From the NCBI RefSeq assembly GCF_012863495.1, contig NZ_JAAVJL010000002.1:620271-684270 (forward strand): a DNA stretch of 64,000 nt, given 5' to 3'. Positions 57,655 through 64,000 of this stretch are shown in pieces. The first letter of the stretch is position 1. Every line of letters begins with the position of its first letter. The translations under genes were made by a program, and so were the position numbers. The notes beneath the pieces are model-generated. The model ran no database searches. It had not been told where the DNA came from and saw only the letters and a list, made by a program, of their open reading frames with translations. This stretch comes from Pseudanabaena yagii GIHE-NHR1. Lineage in GTDB: Bacteria; Cyanobacteriota; Cyanobacteriia; Pseudanabaenales; Pseudanabaenaceae.

Positions 57655-60081
57655 ATGTGGAGCAACCTCAAAAAAAGGATTTGGAAGTGTAAAGAATTTT
57701 TTGTAATTATTCCTGTAACTACAGGAATTTTGCTGGGAATTCGCTTTATGGGACTGCTTCAACCCCTAGAGCTAGCTTTTTATGACTTATTCTTTCAATG
57801 GCGACCGCCTGAACCTGTAGATGACCGCATCGTAATTGTGGCGATCTCTGAATCTGATATTCAAAATTTTGGTTATCCCATCTCTGATGAGACCCTCACC
57901 AAGCTTCTCAATTTAATCAAACAGCAGCAACCAAGGGTAATTGGATTAGATATCTACCGTGATTTACCAGTACCTAAAACCTATGGTTCGGGCTATCAAG
58001 AACTCGTCAAAGTATTTGAATCCACCCCCAATCTGATTGGCATTCGCAAAGTGATCGCTAATCGTGAAGGTAGTGGCGTTGCCGCCTCGCCAATTCTAGA
58101 ACAGCGCAACCAAGTAGCTGCTAATGATTTCCCCCCTGATAACGACGGTAAAATTCGGCGAGTGCTGCTATCGCTCAAAGATCAACAGGGTAAAACAGTC
58201 ACTAGTTTGAGCGCTGCCCTTGCACTGCAATATCTCCAAAAAGAAAACATTAAACTGGAAGTGCTTGACCCAAAAGCCCAGAAATATCAATTAGGTAAAG
58301 CGATCTTTGTGCCTATGCAAGAAAATGATGGCGGCTATGTGCAGCAGCAGTTAGGCGGCTATCAAATACTATCGAACTTTCGCAATTTTCAAGATGGATT
58401 CCGCTCCGTCTCCTTAACCCAAATTTTAAAAGGCGATATTCCTCAGGACATCTTTCGCGATCGCTTGATTTTGATTGGCGTTACAGCCGAAAGTAACACC
58501 GATTATTTTATTACCCCCTACAACAGCACGATTTTAGGCAATTCTTTTCCAGTTACCAGTGGTGTAACCCTCCATGCCAATATCACCAGTCAATTAATCG
58601 CCCAATCCCTTGATGGTAGACCTGTCTTGCGAGTCTGGTCAAAACCGATAGAGTCACTTTGGATTGTGATCTGGGCTTTTTTAAGTGGTTTATTATGCTG
58701 GAAGCGTTACAATTATCGACCACCCATCACCCAATCAAAATTTGCATTCCGTATTCCTTGGGTTACTCTCGCGATCGCTAGTTTAGGTGGTATCCTCTTT
58801 ATCGCCAGCTATTTGGTCTTTTTATGGGGATGGTGGATTCCGATAGTCCCTGCATTGCTCGCGCTATTTGGTTCATCAACTATTGTCACAGGCTATATTG
58901 CCCTCAGTGCCAATGAAATCCGTAGACGTGCCATCCTTTCAGTTATTCCCGATCTAATGTTTAATGTCAGCGTTGATGGCATTTATCTAGGACAGATTAA
59001 CTACGATCGCGACATTGAGTTGCTCTATCCCGACTTTGAAAATATTGGTAAGCATCTCTCGCAAATCCTACCGCCCGAAATCTGCGATCGCCATCTATTT
59101 CATATCCAGCAAGCATTAAGCACGGGCAAAGTGCAAGTATACGAGCAGCAAATCTGCATAGATGGTAATTGCCAAGACGAAGAAGTCCGCATCGTTGTCA
59201 GTGGCGTTAATGAAGTCCTGTTTATGATCCGCAATATTAGCGATCGGAAACAAGCCGAGCTAACTATTTACAACAAAAATACTGAACTAGCTAACACCTT
59301 AGAAGAACTCAAAACCACCCAAAAGCAACTGGTCGAATCAGAGAAATATGCCTCCCTCGGTAGCATGGTTGCAGGAATTGCCCATGAAGTGAATACCCCC
59401 ATTGGCAATAGCCTTATGGCAGCTTCGATTTTGGAACATGCGACCCAGCAATTTGATGCAGCTTTCAGTCGCGGCGAGCTAAAAAAATCGAGCTTACAAG
59501 CATATTTAGATAAAGCCAAAATCAGTAGTGAAATTCTCTTATCAAATTTACAAAGAGCTGCCGAACTGATCCAAAACTTCAAGCAGGTTGCTGTCGATCA
59601 ATCTAGCCTAGAGCAACGTAGCTTTTCTGTAACAGACTATATCGAAAAGATTTTGATTAGCTTAGCTCCGCAGATCAAATATACTCCTCACCAAGTATTT
59701 GTCCAAGGTGATGCAGAGATAGTTATCCAAAGCTATCCGGGGGCATTGTCGCAGATCGTTACGAATTTAGTAATGAATTCTCTAACTCATGCCTATCATG
59801 GACTAGAAAAAGTAGGTCTTTTGCAATTTGAAGTGGAGGAGCAAAATGACAAAGTAATAATCATTTACTCCGATGATGGCAAAGGTATTCCTCCAGAAAG
59901 TTTGCCTAAAATTTTTGATCCTTTTTTTACAACAGCTAGGAATTCTGGAGGTAGTGGCTTAGGGCTACATATTATCTACAACCTCGTAACCCAGAATCTC
60001 AAGGGCAATATTCTTTGCAAAAGTGAGGTTGGTATCGGCACAAAGTTTATAATCACATTGCCTCAAAATCTGCACGAATAA
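57655..60081 (+). CDS. CHASE2-domain sensor histidine kinase
   Basis: The 808-residue protein has a transmembrane helix (about 15-38), an extracytoplasmic CHASE2 domain (about 45-320, with DRIVIVAISESDIQNFGYPI), and three more helices (about 330-425). A PAS-like region follows (IPDLMFNVSVDGIYL). The kinase has the H-box GSMVAGIAHEVNTP (His577) and the ATP-binding marks NLVMNSLTH, DDGKGIPPESL and GGSGLGLHII. No receiver gene is adjacent. It may report on envelope state and control the secretion locus; that is inference. Confidence 0.9.
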   Translation: MWSNLKKRIWKCKEFFVIIPVTTGILLGIRFMGLLQPLELAFYDLFFQWRPPEPVDDRIVIVAISESDIQNFGYPISDETLTKLLNLIKQQQPRVIGLDIYRDLPVPKTYGSGYQELVKVFESTPNLIGIRKVIANREGSGVAASPILEQRNQVAANDFPPDNDGKIRRVLLSLKDQQGKTVTSLSAALALQYLQKENIKLEVLDPKAQKYQLGKAIFVPMQENDGGYVQQQLGGYQILSNFRNFQDGFRSVSLTQILKGDIPQDIFRDRLILIGVTAESNTDYFITPYNSTILGNSFPVTSGVTLHANITSQLIAQSLDGRPVLRVWSKPIESLWIVIWAFLSGLLCWKRYNYRPPITQSKFAFRIPWVTLAIASLGGILFIASYLVFLWGWWIPIVPALLALFGSSTIVTGYIALSANEIRRRAILSVIPDLMFNVSVDGIYLGQINYDRDIELLYPDFENIGKHLSQILPPEICDRHLFHIQQALSTGKVQVYEQQICIDGNCQDEEVRIVVSGVNEVLFMIRNISDRKQAELTIYNKNTELANTLEELKTTQKQLVESEKYASLGSMVAGIAHEVNTPIGNSLMAASILEHATQQFDAAFSRGELKKSSLQAYLDKAKISSEILLSNLQRAAELIQNFKQVAVDQSSLEQRSFSVTDYIEKILISLAPQIKYTPHQVFVQGDAEIVIQSYPGALSQIVTNLVMNSLTHAYHGLEKVGLLQFEVEEQNDKVIIIYSDDGKGIPPESLPKIFDPFFTTARNSGGSGLGLHIIYNLVTQNLKGNILCKSEVGIGTKFIITLPQNLHE

Positions 60082-60243
60082 AATTAATTGTATTGGGTTG
60101 CTGAATTCTAGGGCATGTCATCAATTAAGCCAGATAAAGGAAGCGGTCAGATAAAAAGCTATGAGGTCAGCACAAACTTGCTTACGTGGTTAGTGAGTTT
60201 GTCGAACTATTGGTTCCATCATTCACGTAACATCAGTTATTCT

Positions 60244-60515
60244 GTTAGTGTGATGAATTATTCGCACCCTCAAAGCCTTATAAACACATACTTGTAGGGG
60301 TTGAGCATTTGCGCCACTATTTTTATACTCCCGACAATCATCTTGAAATGCAAATGCTCAACCCTTTGTGCTTTCATCGATAACTTGTCCCTGCGTTGCG
60401 AGGTTTGGGCAAAGCATTGCCAAATCAAAATTATCTGAAAATTTATAGATTTCCGTGGCAATGCTTTGCCCCTACAGAAGGATCGTCTGATGCGCGAATA
60501 ATTCATGACACTAAC
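60244..60515. mobile_element. MITE-like element, 272 bp
   Basis: The ends GTTAGTGTGATGAATTATTC (60244 onward) and its complement at 60492-60515 form a 24-bp inverted repeat with two mismatches. Within it, two shorter palindromic pairs occur (TTGAGCATTTGC/GCAAATGCTCAA and GCAAAGCATTGCC/GGCAATGCTTTGC). There is no coding frame. A single MITE-type end of the other family (CACGTAACATCAGT) is at 60224. Confidence 0.7.
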
Positions 60516-60516
60516 A

Positions 60517-63126
60517 TTATTCTCCTAAATCCTCCTGAATTTTTGCTAGGAGTTCTTCGCAGTCTTTGACTAAAGGAATGCCAAGTTCTTGGGAGAGCGT
60601 GAGGGCGGCTTGGCAATGGCTGAGGGCGAGTTGGGGTTGATTGGTTTGATGGGCAATATCGGCAAGGGCGTTTAAACTATAGGCGATTAAAGACTTATAG
60701 TTAATCTCTTGGGAAATAACTAAGGATTCTTGAATTTTGGTTTCCGCTTCGCTGTAGTTTTCCAGTTTGATCAACGCTTCCCCTATATTTTGTAAAGAAA
60801 TTGCCACCCCTTGCAGATTGCCCATTTCTTCTTCGATTTCGAGAGATTGCTGGTGATGGTTGATCGCTTTTTTATACTGCCCCAAGGAATTATAACAAAG
60901 TCCTAAATTCCCTAGAGAACTTGCCATCCCTTGCCGATTGCCGATTTCTTCACTGATGTCGTGAGTTTGCTGGTGATGGTTGATTGCCTTTTCATGCTGC
61001 CCCAAGGAATTATAACAAAGTCCTAAATTGCCTAGAGAATTTGCCACCCCTTGCCGATCGCCGATTTCTTCACTGATGTCGTAATGTTGCTGATGATAGG
61101 TGATCGCCTTTTCATACTGCCCCAAGTGTCTATAACAAATTCCTAAATTGCCTAGAGAACTTGCTACCCCTTGCCGCTTGCCAATTTCTTCACTGATGTC
61201 GTGAGTTTGCTGGAGATAGGTGATCGCCTTTTCATAGTGCCCCAAGGAATTATAACAAAGTCCTAAATTGCCTAGAGAATTTGCCACCCCTTGCCGATCG
61301 CCGATTTCTTCACTGATGTCGTAATGTTGCTGATGATAGGTGATCGCCTTTTCATACTGCCCCAAGTGTCTATAACAAATTCCTAAATTGCCTAGAGAAC
61401 TTGCTACCCCTTGCCGATCACCGATTTCTTTGCTGATATCGTAATGTTTCTGATGATAGGTAATCGCTTTTTCATACTGACCCAAGTCTTTATAACAATT
61501 GCCGAGAAATTTTAACGATTTGCGATGACAATCTTGTTCTAGTTGACTCCCTGCGATTACCTGCTCGTATAACTGCGCTTGCTGACGATAAAACCCTTGT
61601 AAATCCAGAAATAGATCAACTGATTCATTTTTCCCTTCTCCCCCTGTCTCCTCATTCAAAATATCAAAAGCTAACTGCCATTCTCCCAATTCCCCTGCAT
61701 GGTAAAACCCCTCTAAATACGCCGTCAAATCCTCCAACGATTCCCAAGGTGGCGCAGGTAAATGTGCCAAAAAATAATCTAATGCAGCCTGATGCGCCGA
61801 TCGCAACAACTCAGAATCCGCTTGTTGTTGCACCACCATCGAAATTAAAGGCAAAAACTGAAACCGTCGCGGGTTTCCCTTGAGGGGTTCGGGGGGAAAC
61901 TCCTGCAACAACGAAAAACGGGCTAAATACCGTAACTCTGCCTCCGTTACCTCGGCAGTTAACCCCTGAGCTAACCCTAGATCAAAAATCCCTCGCAATA
62001 CCGATAACCGCTTTAAAATATCCCCTAACCTTGCCGATAATCGCGCCAAACTCGCCGCTACCACTTCCCTGACACAGGTTTCCGTATCACGGTGATAACC
62101 CTCCACCGTAAACAAATCTAAGCCCAAATTTTCCGCCTCCGTCACACCAACCCCTTCCCCCAACTCCTCCCGCATCCAACTCGATACCAGTTGCATCAAG
62201 AGGGGATGCCGATCCATTCGGTTCACAAAATGGGCTAATTCCTCCTGCGTTCCCGTTAATCCATAGTCTTCCGTCACCAAACGCATCGCATCAGCTTCGG
62301 CTAACCCCTTTAGAGCTAACCAATAACAACGCGGCAGCAAATTGGCGCTAAACACTGGCTGTTCCCGACTGGTGAGCAGTAGCTTACTATTACTCCCATT
62401 GCCTAACCATTGGCTCAAAAATTGACCATAAACCGACTTCCCTTCTGCTGGTATTACCGTTTCCATATTGTCCAACACCAACAAACAAGGCTCAGCGATT
62501 AACCCTTCGACGATCTGCCCAATTAACGTCTCCTCGTCCCATTTCTCATCATAAGCTCGTCCCAACTCCTCCAATAACCATCGCCCAAATTGCGCCAAGG
62601 GATAAGGCTGAATAAAACTCACCCACAACACCCGCCAATCAGGGGTTAACTGCTCTTTGAACTTCACCGCTAAAGCCGATTTACCATAGCCTCCTGCGGC
62701 GGTCATTCCGATTAAACGTACTTTCTCATTGCTTAACGCGGTTTGGAGTTCCTTGATTTCATCCTGTCGTCCCTGCCATTCATCCACAGGCGGCGGTGTC
62801 GTATTCAGGGTTGCTGCGATCGCCACAACTTGAGCAGTTTGACGAGACTTAGCAGGATTCCATGCATTCGGATCAACAATCTCCGTGACCTCTAAACGCA
62901 AAGCCGTACAAATCGCTAGGACGTAATCTCGATCGATGCCTTTACCATCAAAAAATCGTCTTATCGTTCTTTGATCGACTGAAGCTTGAGCATTCCGAGA
63001 AATGCGATCGGCAATGCCCTCATAGGTCAAACGGGTTCCATCTTCTTTGCCAGCCGCCTTAACCTCACGAAGTTTTTGCAGTCCCGCAACGGTTGCGGCG
63101 ATCCCTCTATTGCGCTGTGTAGGCAT
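60517..63126 (-). CDS. NB-ARC STAND ATPase with C-terminal TPR repeats
   Basis: The N-terminal 80 residues form a helix-turn-helix-like module (LTYEGIADRISRNAQ, TIRRFFDGKGIDRDY) resembling that of the NACHT protein at 9409. The NB-ARC domain has Walker A AAGGYGKSA near residue 145, Walker B CLLVLDN near 218, and LLLTSREQP. From residue about 540 run seven or more TPR units of 40 residues, five of them nearly identical. STAND proteins bind a ligand through such repeats and oligomerise; several are antiphage. The repeat DNA is also nearly identical, pointing to recent duplication. Confidence 0.88.
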   Translation of the reverse strand: MPTQRNRGIAATVAGLQKLREVKAAGKEDGTRLTYEGIADRISRNAQASVDQRTIRRFFDGKGIDRDYVLAICTALRLEVTEIVDPNAWNPAKSRQTAQVVAIAATLNTTPPPVDEWQGRQDEIKELQTALSNEKVRLIGMTAAGGYGKSALAVKFKEQLTPDWRVLWVSFIQPYPLAQFGRWLLEELGRAYDEKWDEETLIGQIVEGLIAEPCLLVLDNMETVIPAEGKSVYGQFLSQWLGNGSNSKLLLTSREQPVFSANLLPRCYWLALKGLAEADAMRLVTEDYGLTGTQEELAHFVNRMDRHPLLMQLVSSWMREELGEGVGVTEAENLGLDLFTVEGYHRDTETCVREVVAASLARLSARLGDILKRLSVLRGIFDLGLAQGLTAEVTEAELRYLARFSLLQEFPPEPLKGNPRRFQFLPLISMVVQQQADSELLRSAHQAALDYFLAHLPAPPWESLEDLTAYLEGFYHAGELGEWQLAFDILNEETGGEGKNESVDLFLDLQGFYRQQAQLYEQVIAGSQLEQDCHRKSLKFLGNCYKDLGQYEKAITYHQKHYDISKEIGDRQGVASSLGNLGICYRHLGQYEKAITYHQQHYDISEEIGDRQGVANSLGNLGLCYNSLGHYEKAITYLQQTHDISEEIGKRQGVASSLGNLGICYRHLGQYEKAITYHQQHYDISEEIGDRQGVANSLGNLGLCYNSLGQHEKAINHHQQTHDISEEIGNRQGMASSLGNLGLCYNSLGQYKKAINHHQQSLEIEEEMGNLQGVAISLQNIGEALIKLENYSEAETKIQESLVISQEINYKSLIAYSLNALADIAHQTNQPQLALSHCQAALTLSQELGIPLVKDCEELLAKIQEDLGE
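60840..61500. repeat. 120-bp tandem repeats with a 240-bp higher period (TPR-coding)
   Basis: Units of 120 bp each encode one TPR. The block starting 61021 and the one starting 61261 are identical for at least 120 bp and beyond, so the higher unit is 240 bp. The sequence is within the NB-ARC gene. Confidence 0.85.
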
Positions 63127-63287
63127 GACCCAACTAAGTTTTGCTGACTGTGTTGATTTAGTTTAACTCAATTCTAAAGAGGACAGAAAAGGCAGTTAAG
63201 AAAAGTTTGCTATCTGCCTTAACCAGTCTGGAGGCTTCATGTCATTTCTTAGATGATGACATTGACAACTTTACGGAGAACTTCCCC

Positions 63288-63440
63288 ATGACTCGTTTTC
63301 AACGCTTGATTAAATTCCTAATCACTGTCAACACATTGTTATATCTTGTCTCTTCCATTGGTTTAAGACTCGATTTAATCCACTCTTTTAAAGAATCTCC
63401 TCTCACACCACCTAGTCAAACCTGCACTAAGCAACCATAA
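63288..63440 (+). CDS. Small protein, 50 aa, uncertain
   Basis: The ATG at 63288 follows a GGAG at nine bases and gives MTRFQRLIKFLITVNTLLYL, with one hydrophobic helix (about residues 8-24), then a polar tail (KESPLTPPSQTCTKQP). An in-frame start upstream (63207) is unlikely. No family is recognised. It lies between the NB-ARC gene, which it diverges from, and a broken acireductone synthase gene. Confidence 0.4.
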   Translation: MTRFQRLIKFLITVNTLLYLVSSIGLRLDLIHSFKESPLTPPSQTCTKQP

Positions 63441-63480
63441 ACAGAGCGATCGCCGACTTTTTCTAGACAAGCAAAGACAA

Positions 63481-63759
63481 TTTGCAAATTTACAAAAAGT
63501 CGGCGACTTAGCCCATTTTTTCAGTAGTTACTTTGATACGGAAATCGGCACAAAACAAGCTGTAGAGAGTTATCTTGCCATTGCCAGCGCGATCGCTAAG
63601 TTACCAGCACAGATCCTTTTTATTTCGGATGTGACTGTCGAGCTAAAAGCCGCACGAGCCGCAGGAATGCAAACGCTATTTTCGTTGCGATCGGGCAATC
63701 AGGCTAAGGATAGCGAAGGATTTCCAACGATTGAAAGCTTTGACTCTGTTGAATTTTAG
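63481..63759 (+). pseudogene. C-terminal remnant of acireductone synthase (enolase-phosphatase, MtnC type)
   Basis: The frame gives VGDLAHFFSSYFDTEIGTKQ, then LPAQILFISDVTVELKAARA and AAGMQTLFSLRSGN, which is the C-terminal half of the HAD-type enzyme of the methionine salvage pathway (motif III and IV parts, including SDVTVEL). The N-terminal half with the catalytic Asp is missing and no start codon is available. This is a truncated gene. Confidence 0.7.
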
Positions 63760-63792
63760 GATTTGAACTTTAGCTGGGGTGTCATGGCAATA

Positions 63793-64000
63793 TTAGTTAC
63801 TCTTTTGACGCAGTAGTTCGACTTCCTCTTGGGTTAAAGACCAACCTAACGCTCCAGCATTTTGTGTAGCTTGATTAGCATTCTTTGCCCCAGGAATAGG
63901 AATCACATTTCCTTGAGATATTAACCAATTCAAAGAAATTTGTGCAGGGGTTTTATCGTAATTTTCAGAAAGATCTTTTAAGGTTGAGAATAGAGACTCA
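63793..64000 (-). CDS. Aldo/keto reductase, C-terminal part (partial)
   Basis: The visible 68 residues read [40 protein letters not shown] and EEVELLRQ. These are the last strand and helices of the aldo/keto reductase TIM barrel, where IPIPGAKN binds the NADPH 2'-phosphate. The rest lies beyond the right edge. It uses NADPH to reduce carbonyls; substrate unknown. Confidence 0.85.
   Translation of the reverse strand, partial: ESLFSTLKDLSENYDKTPAQISLNWLISQGNVIPIPGAKNANQATQNAGALGWSLTQEEVELLRQKSN

Noticed and set aside
60115..60297. A 60-codon plus-strand frame after the CHASE2 kinase
   Set aside because: It covers a MITE end and the left end of the element at 60244 and has no ribosome-binding site.
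60840..61500. The regular repeats as a CRISPR array
   Set aside because: The 120-bp units are in frame, encode TPR motifs and have no variable spacers of constant length.
1..64000. tRNA, rRNA or riboswitch genes
   Set aside because: I looked for T-loop (GGTTCGAATCC-like) sequences and for long conserved non-coding structure and saw none that I could support by eye.

Overview
The window reads as chromosome of a non-heterocystous cyanobacterium, most plausibly a Pseudanabaena-like filamentous form. The reasons are the very frequent HIP1 palindrome (GCGATCGC) inside genes and spacers, a moderately low G+C, a high-light-inducible (Hli/Scp) protein, and cyanobacterial-style two-partner-secretion, CHAT and STAND NTPase proteins. 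The genus is an inference; no rRNA or tRNA gene was seen.

Layout. Positions 1-8.7 kb hold housekeeping and orphan genes: a FecR-domain lipoprotein, a methyltransferase, an orphan ParA ATPase with iterated repeats at its start codon, a cytochrome b561-type membrane protein, a tyrosine recombinase whose N-terminal part is a decayed copy of its own catalytic domain, and a J-domain-like protein. From 8.7 to 47.7 kb runs a long cluster dominated by small stress-type proteins: three CsbD-type proteins, three general-stress (YflT-like) proteins, DUF1269, DUF1345, DUF5335, YggT, Pmp3/YqaE, lmo0937, GlsB/YeaQ, a holin-4-like membrane protein, PRC-barrel, BON, LEA-like proteins, Hli, rubredoxin, Dps, two hemerythrin-type proteins each beside a glycine-zipper protein, and two sensorless diguanylate cyclases. 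Mixed in are a NACHT NTPase, an MFS transporter, a sterol-desaturase-like enzyme, a B12/radical SAM enzyme, a TMEM175-like channel, a GST, an oxidoreductase, a pterin dehydratase and decayed IS1/ISKra4 fragments. Five upstream regions in this cluster carry the same spaced element AATCAA-N16-GTA, at promoter-like distances from small stress genes, which suggests one regulon.

From 47.9 to 48.8 kb lies a complete IS630-family element. From 48.8 to 60.1 kb is a divergent locus: a TPR-CHAT protease and a filamentous-haemagglutinin-type TpsA on the minus strand, and the TpsB outer-membrane transporter with a CHASE2 sensor kinase on the plus strand. A large NB-ARC/TPR protein with almost identical repeats follows, then the remnant of an acireductone synthase gene and the end of an aldo/keto reductase gene.

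Spacers are unusually rich in near-perfect palindromes. Several share conserved outer ends but carry entirely different inner palindromes, and some supply stop codons or C-terminal codons to neighbouring genes. Gene products are named from recognisable motifs only; no database search was run.
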